Notes: generated by a model from the sequence alone, not told the origin. A stretch of DNA of 64,000 bases from Geomobilibacter sp964432205 (GCA_964432205.1 CAYSMK010000007.1:111676-175675); one strand, 5' to 3'. Shown: positions 35,007-44,171, counted from the stretch's first letter. A program made the numbers and translations.

Positions 35007-35627
35007 ATGGAACGGCACGGCGGGAATAAACGCTTACTAGTCCTGGTCAATCTCACCAATCATCTGCTTTGCCAGGCGGTGCAACAGCTCCTGCACAACT
35101 ACCCGGATGAATTTCGGGCGCAGATTGCCGCAGCCGACACTGCCGACAACGACTTCATCCCCGACACAATCCTTGTTGACGCCATCACCCTTGCCAGGAA
35201 CCCGTTGACCAGTTGGCCCAAGGCAAAGATACTCCTTCTTGACACCGGTATCGAGGAGGAGAGGATCATCAACCTCCTGCTCAACCACCGGATCGACGGG
35301 GTGATCGCCGTCGACACCGATACCGACCTGTTCAGGAAAGCACTCTTTGCTGTCGGCTCCGGCCAGGTCTGGATCGACAACGGCAAGCTGAAGGCTCTCC
35401 TCTCCCGCGTGGAATCCATTGCCAGAAACCAGCGACACGAAACCATCAGCAAAAAGGAACGGGAGATCATCGTTCTCGTCTCCCAGGGGATGCGCAACCG
35501 GGACATCGCCGAAAAACTGAGCATCAGTGAACAGACCGTCAAGGCGCACCTGAGCCGGATTTTCAGAAAGACCAATGTCACGTCGCGGTCACAGCTGGTA
35601 CCGTTGGCACTGAAGTTCACGACCTAG
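35007..35627 (+). CDS. LuxR/NarL-type transcriptional regulator with degenerate receiver
   Basis: GGGAGG lies 7 bases before the ATG. The 206-residue protein has a receiver-like N-terminal half (about 8-125) and a GerE/LuxR helix-turn-helix (about 146-203: SKKEREIIVLVSQGMRNRDIA then EQTVKAHLSRIF). The receiver half has ILVDAI where an Asp phospho-site may lie, but lacks the acidic pocket and the conserved Lys, so it may be unphosphorylated. It should bind DNA as a dimer. No kinase is nearby. Its stop codon overlaps by four bases the stop of the convergent YyaL-type gene, with no terminator between. A strong TATAAT promoter lies upstream. The targets are unknown. Confidence 0.88.
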   Translation: MERHGGNKRLLVLVNLTNHLLCQAVQQLLHNYPDEFRAQIAAADTADNDFIPDTILVDAITLARNPLTSWPKAKILLLDTGIEEERIINLLLNHRIDGVIAVDTDTDLFRKALFAVGSGQVWIDNGKLKALLSRVESIARNQRHETISKKEREIIVLVSQGMRNRDIAEKLSISEQTVKAHLSRIFRKTNVTSRSQLVPLALKFTT

Positions 35628-37486
35628 TATCCCGCCACCCGGATCAGGGTCAGATAGCCGGCGGGCTGGCGTGCCATCTTCCCGGCAAAGGCCCGGACAA
35701 TCACCTCGGCCCGCTCCCGGTATGCACCTTCCCCGGTGAGCGATGCCAGGCGCAGGAGATTCTGGGCGGCAACCCCGTTGGCAGCCGGAATCACCCCATC
35801 GCTCCCCCCCATCATCCGCACCGGCAGTTGCTCGTCGTCGCACCCTACGTCGCGGAGCCCTCCAGGCGAGTCTCCGAAGAGGCGCAGCATCTCCTCCGTA
35901 TAGCGACCGGCATCGGCGAGAAACGATGTCTCGCCGGTAACGGCATGGAGTTCCAGCAGCCCCTGGACCAGCGCGGCGTAGTCTTCCAGAAAGGCCGGGC
36001 CGGAGGTCGTCCCGGCGTGCCGGGAGCGGAGCAGGCGCCCTTCCGGGGAGGCAGCCCCGGTCGTGATGAACCGCACGGCCTGCCTGCCCGCATCCAGCCA
36101 GGCCCTGTTTCCGGTAATGCCGTACCCCTTGGCCAAGGCCGCCACCATGAGACCGTTCCAGGCAGTCACCACCTTTCCGTCCCGAAGCGGCCGGATTCTG
36201 TTGTCACGGGCGGCCAGCAGACGTTCACGCCAGCCGTTTGCCAACGCCTTCGCCTCTTCGAGACTCACCCCCTCCCGTTCTGCCCACTCCGCCAGAGAAA
36301 CGGGGAGATGGAGGATATTCCGCCCCTCGAAGTTTCCCCCTTCGGTCACCCCGAACAGGGAGCAGCAGCGGCTCCCTTCCGCCTCGCCAAGCAGATCGAT
36401 GATCTCGCCGCGGCGCCAGAGGTAAAAGGTCCCCTCCGCTCCTTCGCTGTCCGCATCCTCTGCCGCGCAGAAGCCCCCTTCCGGTGCTGCCAGGTCCCGC
36501 AGCACATAACCGATGATCTCTCCGGCCAGATCGAGACAGAACGGGTCGCCGGTTGCAACATGGGCATCCAGGGCAATGCCGGTCAGCAGTGCCTGGTCAT
36601 AGAGCATCTTCTCGAAGTGGGGCACCAGCCACTCCCCGTCGACGCTGTAGCGGTGCAACCCGCCGCCCAACTGGTCGAAGATGCCGCCGGCCCGCATGGC
36701 CCTGAGGCTCGCCAGAACCATGTCCGCAGCAGACCGGTTGCCGCGCTGCTTTCCGTACCAGAGCAGAAATGCGTGGTAGGCGGGCATGGGAAACTTGGGC
36801 GCGCCGCCGAAGCCACCGTGGACCGGGTCGTACAGTTCGACCAACTGCCGGTAGGCAGCATCAGCGATCCCCGGTTCCGGACTCTCCAGCACGGCCGGTT
36901 CGCAGAACTGCAGGAGTCCGTCCAGGACCTGGGCGCAGTTGCGCTCCACACGGCTCCTCTCCTGCGCCCAGAGCCCGGCAATCTTTTCCACGAGTTCCGG
37001 AAAGGCCATCATGCCGTGACGCGGGACCGGCGGGATATAGGTGGCGGCAAAGAACGGCCGCCGGTCGGGCGTCAGAAAGAGGTTCAGGGGCCAGCCGCCG
37101 CTCCCGGTAAGGAGCTGGGCCACGGTCATGTAGCAGTCGTCCACGTCCGGCCGCTCCTCCCGATCCACCTTGATGGCGATGCAGTACCGGTTCAGGATCT
37201 CGGCCACGGCCGGGTCGGCAAAGGATTCCCTGGCCATGACGTGGCACCAGTGGCAGGTGGCGTAGCCGATGGAGAGGAAGACCGGTTTGTCTTCGCTCCT
37301 GGCGCGGGCAAAGGCCTCTTCTCCCCAGGGATACCAGTCCACCGGGTTGTCCGCATGCTGCAACAGGTAGGGGCTGGCCGAAAAGATCAGACGGTTAAAC
37401 TCCGGCCGGCCGTCCGGCGCCAGCCGTTCCCGGTCGACCGCCAACAACCGGGCGATATAGGCATTACCGTCTTCGTGGGCATTCAT
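35624..37486 (-). CDS. Thioredoxin-domain (DUF255/YyaL, SSP411-like) protein
   Basis: GGAGG lies 7 bases before the ATG. The 620-residue protein starts with the family block SASPYLLQHADNPVDW (36-51) and a thioredoxin-like domain with motif Cys78-His-Trp-Cys81, then DREERPDVD. The rest (about 200-610) is an alpha/alpha toroid like N-acylglucosamine epimerase or glucoamylase-type folds. Length and order match YyaL/spermatogenesis-associated protein 20. The CxxC suggests redox activity, but no substrate is established for the family. It has no signal peptide, so it is cytoplasmic. The convergent regulator gene shares its stop-codon bases. Confidence 0.92.
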   Translation of the reverse strand: MNAHEDGNAYIARLLAVDRERLAPDGRPEFNRLIFSASPYLLQHADNPVDWYPWGEEAFARARSEDKPVFLSIGYATCHWCHVMARESFADPAVAEILNRYCIAIKVDREERPDVDDCYMTVAQLLTGSGGWPLNLFLTPDRRPFFAATYIPPVPRHGMMAFPELVEKIAGLWAQERSRVERNCAQVLDGLLQFCEPAVLESPEPGIADAAYRQLVELYDPVHGGFGGAPKFPMPAYHAFLLWYGKQRGNRSAADMVLASLRAMRAGGIFDQLGGGLHRYSVDGEWLVPHFEKMLYDQALLTGIALDAHVATGDPFCLDLAGEIIGYVLRDLAAPEGGFCAAEDADSEGAEGTFYLWRRGEIIDLLGEAEGSRCCSLFGVTEGGNFEGRNILHLPVSLAEWAEREGVSLEEAKALANGWRERLLAARDNRIRPLRDGKVVTAWNGLMVAALAKGYGITGNRAWLDAGRQAVRFITTGAASPEGRLLRSRHAGTTSGPAFLEDYAALVQGLLELHAVTGETSFLADAGRYTEEMLRLFGDSPGGLRDVGCDDEQLPVRMMGGSDGVIPAANGVAAQNLLRLASLTGEGAYRERAEVIVRAFAGKMARQPAGYLTLIRVAGY

Positions 37487-37530
37487 GGCATATCCTCCTT
37501 GATATCATTGTACCGCACTGCCGGCCGCCC

Positions 37531-37560
37531 AAAAAAGAAAAGGCGCCATACCGGCGCCCT
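37531..37560 (-). terminator. Intrinsic terminator of the cheW gene
   Basis: On the minus strand GGCGCC-GGTAT-GGCGCC is followed by TTTTCTTTTTT. It lies 43 bases after the CheW stop. Confidence 0.85.
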
Positions 37561-37561
37561 T

Positions 37562-37602
37562 AACTCCACGAACTCCATAAACTGCTCAACTCCACGAACT
37601 CC
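37562..37602. repeat. Direct repeat AACTCCACGAACTCC
   Basis: Two exact 15-base copies, at 37562-37576 and 37588-37602, each built on a 9-base period (AACTCCACG), sit between the cheW stop and its terminator. Confidence 0.85.
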
Positions 37603-38100
37603 TCAGGCGGCACTCTCCATTCCGGTCAGCTCCGCATCGGAAAAGACCTTCTCCAGATCGAGAATGATGAGCAGCTTTTCGCCGATCCGCCCCACGCCGA
37701 TGATCGAATCCGCCTCGTACCCCTTGGCCACGGCCGGGGTCGGCGATATCTGGTCGGCATTCAGCTTGAGGACCTGGGACACCTGGTCCACGACCAGACC
37801 AATGGTGGCGCTGCCGATGGAAACCACCACGATCCGCCGGTTCTGTTCCTCTACCGTGGTCGTATCGAAGATATGGAATCGCTTGCGGAAATCGATGATG
37901 GGAATGACCTTGCCCCGCAGGTTGATGACCCCCTCGACATAGTCGGGGGCATTGGGCATGGCAGTAATCGGCACCATCCGGATGATCTCCTGCACCTTGA
38001 GAATGTCGACACAGAACTCCTCGCTCCCCACCGTGAAGCCAACCATGTGCAGTGTCTGGCCGGCAAGCGCGTTCCCCGCAACCACTGGCAAATTACTCAT
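37603..38100 (-). CDS. CheW-type chemotaxis coupling protein
   Basis: The start at 38100 has GGAG 7 bases upstream; the frame extends 13 codons further without a site. The 165-residue protein is a single CheW domain: VGSEEFCVDILKVQEII, the hallmark NAPDYVEGVINLRGKVIPII and a closing IGEKLLIILDLEKVF. CheW links methyl-accepting chemoreceptors to the histidine kinase CheA in cytoplasmic arrays. No other chemotaxis gene is in the window, so it is an orphan copy acting in trans or with a receptor elsewhere. A strong terminator follows. Confidence 0.94.
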   Translation of the reverse strand: MSNLPVVAGNALAGQTLHMVGFTVGSEEFCVDILKVQEIIRMVPITAMPNAPDYVEGVINLRGKVIPIIDFRKRFHIFDTTTVEEQNRRIVVVSIGSATIGLVVDQVSQVLKLNADQISPTPAVAKGYEADSIIGVGRIGEKLLIILDLEKVFSDAELTGMESAA

Positions 38101-38375
38101 ATCTGTGCTCCTTGTTTTGTCATTGAACTGGGCCACCAACCTTAGATGTAACGACTATCGGCAACGATTCATGACAACTTTAACCATTTCAGGCATCTGG
38201 AAAAAATCAACCCGTTTTCTCAACACGGCTCTGCACGGCATCTGGCAGGGAGCCCCGGATGCCACAGGAACGGTCAGGAGAGCACGAATCTCCCCGCGAG
38301 ACGCTGCAGTTCACCGGCCTGGTTCGCCTGGGAAAACGAACAGGCTGTCTATGAATATGTTGTGCGGTTACGGAC
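38101..38375. other. Intergenic region between TPR gene and cheW
   Basis: No gene was found here. It should carry the minus-strand cheW promoter, but no convincing -35/-10 pair was seen. The right-hand end (38376-38401) is the TPR-gene terminator. Confidence 0.5.
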
Positions 38376-38401
38376 AAAAAAAGGCTGCCCTTGCGGCAGC
38401 C
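38376..38401 (-). terminator. Intrinsic terminator of the TPR gene
   Basis: On the minus strand GGCTGCC-GCAAG-GGCAGCC is followed by seven T residues. It begins 28 bases after the TPR gene stop. Confidence 0.92.
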
Positions 38402-38428
38402 CCTTCCGTTGATCCGAACCGACAGCGG

Positions 38429-39226
38429 TTACTGTCCCTTCAGTTCCGCTTCGAGTCCCTCCACTACCGCCTTCACCTCGGCAACCATCTCCTGGGCCTG
38501 GGGAGAGGTTTCGTACTGAAGATAGAGTTTCAGAGACTTCAAAGCCTCCCGGACATGCTCCTGGTCCATGTAGAGGCTCCCCAGGGTGAGGTAGGCCAGG
38601 GTAAAATGGGGGTCGAGACGGACTGCCTCAAGACACTCCTTCTCGGCATTGTCGTACTCGCCCAGGTCGTAGTAAAGCTCCCCCAGGTTGAAGTGGGCCG
38701 CGGCATCGGCCGGATCTATCTCGATCCCCCGTTTGTAGGCCGCCACCGCCCGGTCCCGTTCCCCCTGGCCGTAGAGTGCATCCCCCAGGGCGTTGTAGGC
38801 AAAGACGTTGTTGGGATCGAGTTCGAGTGCCGTATTGTAGGCCTTGATCGCGTCCTCGGCCCGCTCCATGGCATTGTATACCAGGCCGATGTTTACGTAG
38901 CCATCCGCATCCTTCGGGTTGAGGTCGACAATCTTCCGGTAGGTCTGCAGCGCTTCCTTGTGGCGCCCCAACTCGAAGTAGAGGTCCCCCAGCGCCGTCA
39001 GGGCGTCCGTATCCTCGGGTTCCAGCTTGAGCCCCGTCTCGTAGGCCTTGATGGCCTCTTCCGGCTTTTCCACCGAGGCCAGTGCTTCACCGAGACAAAA
39101 GTGCCCCTCCGGATTCTTCGGTTCGAGCTCGATGCAACGCCTGGCCGCCACTATCGCCGTCTCTCCCTCACCAGCCTCAAGAGCGGCTATGACCACTCCC
39201 AGCTCCTGCTCGAATGTGCTCGCCAT
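38429..39226 (-). CDS. Tetratricopeptide-repeat protein
   Basis: The 265-residue protein has no signal peptide and is almost wholly TPR: about seven 34-residue repeats with the usual pattern (A...LG..Y...G....A...Y..AL.LDP), for example YVNIGLVYNAMERAEDAIKA. Such solenoids are scaffolds that bind peptide ends of partner proteins. The gene diverges from ptsP across a 176-base gap holding a good inverted repeat, so the two may share control. Alone it gives no function; a scaffold role in a signalling or envelope complex is a guess. Confidence 0.9.
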   Translation of the reverse strand: MASTFEQELGVVIAALEAGEGETAIVAARRCIELEPKNPEGHFCLGEALASVEKPEEAIKAYETGLKLEPEDTDALTALGDLYFELGRHKEALQTYRKIVDLNPKDADGYVNIGLVYNAMERAEDAIKAYNTALELDPNNVFAYNALGDALYGQGERDRAVAAYKRGIEIDPADAAAHFNLGELYYDLGEYDNAEKECLEAVRLDPHFTLAYLTLGSLYMDQEHVREALKSLKLYLQYETSPQAQEMVAEVKAVVEGLEAELKGQ

Positions 39227-39250
39227 GGCTTATTCTCCCGTCAATTGAGT

Positions 39251-39285
39251 TTGTTCGTAAATGACTGCCGCATATTTACGGACAA
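39251..39285. promoter_or_regulatory. Inverted repeat TTGTTCGTAAAT/ATTTACGGACAA, possible operator
   Basis: Twelve-base arms match at 11 of 12 positions around an 11-base spacer. It lies in the divergent TPR/ptsP gap and overlaps a weak plus-strand promoter (TTGTTC, 16 bases, TATTTA). Confidence 0.5.
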
Positions 39286-39402
39286 GCCCTTAGTCTGGCC
39301 GGCACTATAGCACGAAGGTCGGGACGTTTCCACCCCGCGGTGCAACAGCGTCAAAAATATTGGTTTGCGTTCATCTGGCACGCCGTGTACTATTTTATCG
39401 CC

Positions 39403-41781
39403 ATGCCCCCTTCTCACGCGACAGCCGGCGAAGACCGGCAGGAAATCAGCGGTCTGCGGACCCTGGAGGACATCAACACCCTGATCCTCCACTCCCATGA
39501 CCTCCAGGAGACCCTGGACAACATCGTTTCGCTGGTATCGAAACGGATGGTGTCCGACGTCTGCTCCATCTACCTCCTGGAAGACGACGGCGAAACCCTC
39601 AGGCTCCAGGCCACCAAGGGTCTTTCCCGCTCGTCGGTCGGCCGGATCACCATGAAGACCTCGGAGGGTCTCACCGGTCTGGTCGTGGAGCAGCGCGGGG
39701 TGGTAAATACCGATAATGCCCCGGCCCACCCGCGCTACAAGTACTTCAAGGAAACCAGGGAGGAAAAATACCGCTCCTTCCTCGGCATCCCGCTCTTCGA
39801 ACGGAAAACCCCGGTCGGGGTCATTGTCGTGCAGACCCGTGAGTCGCGGGTCTTCACCCCGGCAGAGATCAGCACCCTCACCACCATCGCCTACCAGATC
39901 AGCAGCATCGTCATCAATGCCAAGCTGCTCGACTCCATTCGCAAAAAGGAGGAGGAACGGGCCTTTTTCGAACTGGAGCTGAAAAAGATCCAGGCGATGG
40001 AGCAGGACAGTGTGGCCAAGTCCCAGGCAGTCCTCACCGGGAAGAAGGGAAAACAGCCGCTGGTCCTCATCGGCGCGGCGGTTTCACCCGGCTTCAGCAT
40101 GGGCCGACTCTATGTGCTGAGCCGCAAGGGGGCGCGCAGTGCCAGCCATCTTGAGAAGATCCTGCCACGGCCCGAGGAGCACAAGCGGTTCCAGATGGCC
40201 CTGGAAAAGGCCAAGATCCAGACCCTCTACATGGAGAAACGGGTGGCCCAGCTGATCTCCAAGGAGGATGCGGCCATCTTCCACACCCACCTGATGATCC
40301 TGGAGGACCGGGGATTCATCGCCAAGATCCAGGAACTGATCGACAACGATTTCGGTGCGGCCCGCGCCGTGCAGGATGTGGTCGACTTCTACGTGTCGGC
40401 CTTCTCGCGGATGGAGGACCCCTACCTGCGGAGCCGCTCCGCCGATATGGAGGACATCGGCCGCCGGATCATCGACTCACTGGAGGGGAACGACAAAGCT
40501 CCCAAGCGGATCAGGGAGAAGCGGATCCTGGTGGCCGAAGAGATCCTCCCGTCAGATCTGGCGACCTTTGACCCGGAGAAGATCGCCGGCATCGTTACCG
40601 AAAGGGGAGACGTCAGCTCCCACGCCGCCATCATGGCGAAATCCCTCGGCATCCCGGCGGTATTGGGGATCGACCGGCTTCTCACCCACATCGGCCTGCG
40701 GGACGAGGTGATCATCGACGGCAACTCCGGGCATGTCTACATCAACCCGGACGACCGGGTGAAAGCGGAATACGAGCGGCTGCAGCACGACTACAGCCAG
40801 AAGCGGAAAGAACTCGAGGAGCTCAGGGACCTGCCGGCCGTCACCCGGGACGGATGCCGGGCCGTGCTCCGCGCCAACATCGGGCTCCTCTCCGACATCC
40901 GGGTGGCCCTGGCCAACGGCGCCGAAGGGGTCGGGCTGTACCGGACCGAATTCCCCTACATGACCCGCAAGGCGTTTCCGGACCGGGTCGAGCAGTACCA
41001 TATCTACCGCAAGATGCTGGAGGGGTTCCCGGGCCAGCCGGTGACTATCCGCACCCTTGATATCGGCGGCGACAAGGGGCTCCCCTACTTCCAGTACCCC
41101 AAGGAGGACAACCCCTTCATGGGGTGGCGCTCCATCAGGGTTTCACTGGAACGGCACGACATCTTCAAGGAGCAGCTGGCAGCGGTGCTGATGGCCTCCA
41201 TCCACGGCCGGGCGAGCCTCATGTTCCCGATGATCTCCTGCGTGGACGAAATCCGGGAGATCCGGCGGATCATCGCGGAGGTAAAAGACGAACTCACCCA
41301 CCACAGCAAGCCGTTCGACCCGGACATGCCGCTGGGAATCATGGTGGAACTGCCGGCCGCAGTCCAGACCGCCGCCATCCTGGCCAGGGAGGTGGACTTC
41401 TTCAGCATCGGCACCAACGACCTGATCCAGTACACACTGGCCGCCGACCGGAACAATCCCAAGGTGCGCCGCTACTACGACCCCCACCATCCGGCGGTCC
41501 TGCACGCCATCAAGACCGTTGTCGATGCCGCGCGGTCAGCCGGGAAAAAGGTCTCCATCTGCGGCGAGATGGCCGCCGACCCACTCAACGCCGTCATCCT
41601 CCTGGGGATGGGGATCAGGGAATTCAGCATGTCGTCGCCCGCTATTCCGGTCATCAAGCAGGCCCTGCAGCACATCGACATCCTCAGGGCCGAGGAGATC
41701 GCCCGGAAGGTGCTCACCCTGGAAAGCAGCAGCGCGGTCAGGGGGTACCTGGACGAGGTCAGGTGCGAGCTTGGCCTCTGA
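39403..41781 (+). CDS. ptsP: GAF-containing PTS-Ntr enzyme I (phosphoenolpyruvate-protein phosphotransferase PtsP)
   Basis: The start is uncertain: ATG 39403 gives 792 residues, and the frame opens further to a GTG at 39340; neither has a clear ribosome site. Domains are a GAF domain (about 15-175), the enzyme I N-terminal HPr-binding helical domain (about 215-345), the phospho-His swivel domain with GDVSSHAAIMAKSLGIPAVL (His about 407) and the PEP-binding barrel (about 460-780: GVGLYRTEFPYM, GTNDLIQYTLAADR, CGEMAADP). PtsP takes phosphate from PEP and passes it to NPr as the head of the nitrogen PTS, a regulatory relay. The GAF domain senses small molecules; in E. coli it binds glutamine. 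No NPr or EIIA gene is beside it. Confidence 0.93.
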   Translation: MPPSHATAGEDRQEISGLRTLEDINTLILHSHDLQETLDNIVSLVSKRMVSDVCSIYLLEDDGETLRLQATKGLSRSSVGRITMKTSEGLTGLVVEQRGVVNTDNAPAHPRYKYFKETREEKYRSFLGIPLFERKTPVGVIVVQTRESRVFTPAEISTLTTIAYQISSIVINAKLLDSIRKKEEERAFFELELKKIQAMEQDSVAKSQAVLTGKKGKQPLVLIGAAVSPGFSMGRLYVLSRKGARSASHLEKILPRPEEHKRFQMALEKAKIQTLYMEKRVAQLISKEDAAIFHTHLMILEDRGFIAKIQELIDNDFGAARAVQDVVDFYVSAFSRMEDPYLRSRSADMEDIGRRIIDSLEGNDKAPKRIREKRILVAEEILPSDLATFDPEKIAGIVTERGDVSSHAAIMAKSLGIPAVLGIDRLLTHIGLRDEVIIDGNSGHVYINPDDRVKAEYERLQHDYSQKRKELEELRDLPAVTRDGCRAVLRANIGLLSDIRVALANGAEGVGLYRTEFPYMTRKAFPDRVEQYHIYRKMLEGFPGQPVTIRTLDIGGDKGLPYFQYPKEDNPFMGWRSIRVSLERHDIFKEQLAAVLMASIHGRASLMFPMISCVDEIREIRRIIAEVKDELTHHSKPFDPDMPLGIMVELPAAVQTAAILAREVDFFSIGTNDLIQYTLAADRNNPKVRRYYDPHHPAVLHAIKTVVDAARSAGKKVSICGEMAADPLNAVILLGMGIREFSMSSPAIPVIKQALQHIDILRAEEIARKVLTLESSSAVRGYLDEVRCELGL

Positions 41782-41881
41782 TTCCTAAACCTGTCCGGCA
41801 AATGGCCTTTTTTGCCTTTGTGGCATTGTCCCTTTGTGGTAATTTCAGTCGGTATCAGTTATTGAAGAGAATGGTGAACGG

Positions 41882-42157
41882 ATGAAAAAACTCGCAATCT
41901 TGATCGTTACGCTGCTGGCCGCCGCCCCGCTGGCCCAGGGCAAGATCCTCAAGGCCTATAACGGCGACATCGACTTCGACCACTCCCTGCACATGGGGCT
42001 CTTCCCGTGCAAGGAGTGCCACGAAGGAGCGCCGAGACCGTTCGGCATCAACAAGCAGAGCGGCCACAAGCTCTGCCTCGGCTGCCACAAGAAGGTCGGC
42101 AAGGGGCCGGCGGTCCACTGCAGCGAGTGCCACAAGCTCAATTCCGGCGACCGTTAG
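41882..42157 (+). CDS. Periplasmic trihaem c7-type cytochrome
   Basis: The 91-residue protein has a signal peptide (to LAQG) and three CxxCH sites: CKECH 43-47, CLGCH 65-69 and CSECH 80-84. The spacing is close to the PpcA family of Geobacter (cytochrome c7). FDHSLHMG supplies the sixth-ligand histidines. PpcA-type proteins are small, lysine-rich periplasmic electron shuttles between the inner membrane and outer-membrane conduits in metal respiration. The loop between haems 1 and 3 (EGAPRPFGIN) is longer than in PpcA, so it may be a separate branch. The ribosome site is weak (GGTGA). It lies 100 bases after ptsP and 16 before a hydrolase. Confidence 0.93.
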   Translation: MKKLAILIVTLLAAAPLAQGKILKAYNGDIDFDHSLHMGLFPCKECHEGAPRPFGINKQSGHKLCLGCHKKVGKGPAVHCSECHKLNSGDR

Positions 42158-42173
42158 ACCCATCGCCGCCACC

Positions 42174-43046
42174 ATGGGCAACCACCTCCCTCCCGCGTAT
42201 CGCACCATCGCCATCGATGGGATTGACCTGGCGTACCAGGTCGAAGGAACCGGTCCGGTGCCGGTTGTCCTGCTCCACGGCTATGCCGCATCCATCGCCA
42301 CCTGGCACGACCTGCGACGGTTCATTCCCCGGGATCGCCATACCACCTATTTTCTCGACCTGAAGGGGTTCGGCTTTTCAGCCAAGCCGAACGACACCCG
42401 CTACTCCCCCGTTGACCAGGCAGCGCTCGTCGCCGGTTTCCTCGAAGCCATGGGGTTGACGCATGTGGTGCTGGTCGGCCACTCCCTGGGAGGGGGGATC
42501 GCCCTCCTCACCGCCATCCGCCTCCGGGACCGGGACAGCGAGCGGGTCGCCCGGCTGGTACTCGTTGACGCCGCGACCTACCGGCACACCCTGCCCCCGA
42601 TCATGCGGCTGCTTGCCCGTCCTCTGGCCGGCACCCTCCTCCTGACCATCGTCCCGACCAGGACCATTGTCCGCCATGTCCTTCGCGCCTGCTTTCACAA
42701 CCCGGCAGGTATCACACCGGCGCGGATCGAACGGTATGCCCTCGGCTTCAGCCGCCATGGCATCTGCCACGCCTTCGGGGAGTCGGTCCGCCGGATCATC
42801 CCCCCTGACTACGACCGACTGGTGGCGGCCTACGGAACTCACGGGGTGCCAACGCTCATCGTCTGGGGAAGGAACGACCGGATTACCCCGCTGGCCATTG
42901 GGGAGCGGCTGGCACGGGAGATCCCCGGCGCCTCCCTGTCGGTCATCAACGACTGCGGCCACAACCCCCATGAAGAGCGACCGGTTGAGACGTGGAGGGA
43001 GATCTCGGCATTCCTGGAGCCGCAACCTTCCGGCTTTACTCGATAG
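42174..43046 (+). CDS. Alpha/beta hydrolase
   Basis: The 290-residue protein has a complete catalytic triad: oxyanion motif LLHGYA (34-39), nucleophile Ser in GHSLGG, Asp in WGRNDRI, and His in CGHNPHEERP. Length and order fit the large hydrolase_1 family. There is no signal peptide. It begins 16 bases after the c7 cytochrome gene with no clear ribosome site, which suggests translational coupling or a weak start. The substrate cannot be told; esterases, haloalkane dehalogenase relatives and C-C hydrolases all share this fold. Confidence 0.92.
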   Translation: MGNHLPPAYRTIAIDGIDLAYQVEGTGPVPVVLLHGYAASIATWHDLRRFIPRDRHTTYFLDLKGFGFSAKPNDTRYSPVDQAALVAGFLEAMGLTHVVLVGHSLGGGIALLTAIRLRDRDSERVARLVLVDAATYRHTLPPIMRLLARPLAGTLLLTIVPTRTIVRHVLRACFHNPAGITPARIERYALGFSRHGICHAFGESVRRIIPPDYDRLVAAYGTHGVPTLIVWGRNDRITPLAIGERLAREIPGASLSVINDCGHNPHEERPVETWREISAFLEPQPSGFTR

Positions 43047-43104
43047 TTCCCCGGCTGGTATAGTGTTGGGGCTGGTACTCATTGTTGCGGAAAGGTCTTG
43101 AGAA

Positions 43105-44016
43105 ATGCATGATCGCAGCCTGTTTCTCTGCTGCCTGCTGATCCTGTTGCTGGTTTGCGCAGGATGCGGCTGGAACACCAGCAACGCCTTGGGCGATGAA
43201 ACAACGACAACCACGACGACTTTTGACTCGGGCGTCACGATCACCGCCTCGACAGCAAGCGTGGCAGGCGGGGGAACCAGCACCTTTTCCGCCACCGTCA
43301 GCGGTGCAAACGACCAGGGTGTCATCTGGAGCGTGGTCGAGCCAGGTGGCGGCAGCATCACGCAGGAAGGGGTCTACACGGCGCCGCAGACCGCCGGCAC
43401 CTACCACGTCAGGGCGACGAGCGTTGCGGACTCTTCAAAAAGCGGCACCATTACGGTAACAGTGTCTGGCGGCCGGAATCCCTATGTTTCGACAAATCCT
43501 GGATCATCCTGGACCTATGTCGACTCCGCTCAACAATTCAGCACACTCACCTATTCTACGGTGGGCGGGCAACTGCAGTACAAGCAAACCTACCCGCAAG
43601 GGGATTACGTCATTGCCGTACTGGAAGTCAAGAATTCGGCCATCTACCTGAAAGAGTTGGACTACTATGGCACCGATGGCAAGCTGTTCAGTATGGCGGT
43701 ATATCTGCCGAGTGCGCTGCTACTCCCGAATCAGTTCACCGGATCAATCAGTTCGACATCAACGGTTCAGGGAAAGGATGGTTCAGGGACAACCATAACC
43801 ACCTTCACCCAAACGCGGACCTTTACCAACCAGGGCACGGAGACCATTACCGTCCCGGCCGGAACGTTCTCAGCAGACAAGATTCAGGTAACGACATCGG
43901 AAACCCTCAATAACACGTCCGAAACAGAGACAGTCTGGCTGGCGCTGGGGGTCGGCACCATTCGCCAAACGTCTCCCGGATCGTCGTCCGAACTTTCCAC
44001 GTACGTCGTCAAGTAG
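43105..44016 (+). CDS. Lipoprotein with Ig-like domain
   Basis: The 303-residue protein has a lipobox (LVCAGC, lipidated Cys about 21), a Thr-rich linker (about 33-38), an Ig-like fold (about 45-125: ITASTASVAGGGTSTFSAT) and a C-terminal beta-rich region (about 130-303) with a TETVWLALGVGTIRQTS motif. That last motif is common in Geobacter lipoproteins of unknown role. GGAAAGG lies before the ATG. It should be anchored to the outer or inner membrane as a surface or periplasmic protein. The hydrolase gene ends 58 bases upstream; whether they share a transcript is unclear. Confidence 0.88.
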   Translation: MHDRSLFLCCLLILLLVCAGCGWNTSNALGDETTTTTTTFDSGVTITASTASVAGGGTSTFSATVSGANDQGVIWSVVEPGGGSITQEGVYTAPQTAGTYHVRATSVADSSKSGTITVTVSGGRNPYVSTNPGSSWTYVDSAQQFSTLTYSTVGGQLQYKQTYPQGDYVIAVLEVKNSAIYLKELDYYGTDGKLFSMAVYLPSALLLPNQFTGSISSTSTVQGKDGSGTTITTFTQTRTFTNQGTETITVPAGTFSADKIQVTTSETLNNTSETETVWLALGVGTIRQTSPGSSSELSTYVVK

Positions 44017-44171
44017 TTGCGTATTGAAGATCGTTATTCACTCACCTGCGAAAATCCACACACTGCTGATGCGGGGAGGGGCATATCCCCGGGGGTGTGG
44101 TAAAATCAAACCTGTCTCTTCGGACATCACAGCCTTCCCGCGTATCGTCCCCACACGGAGGATTGCTGCCC

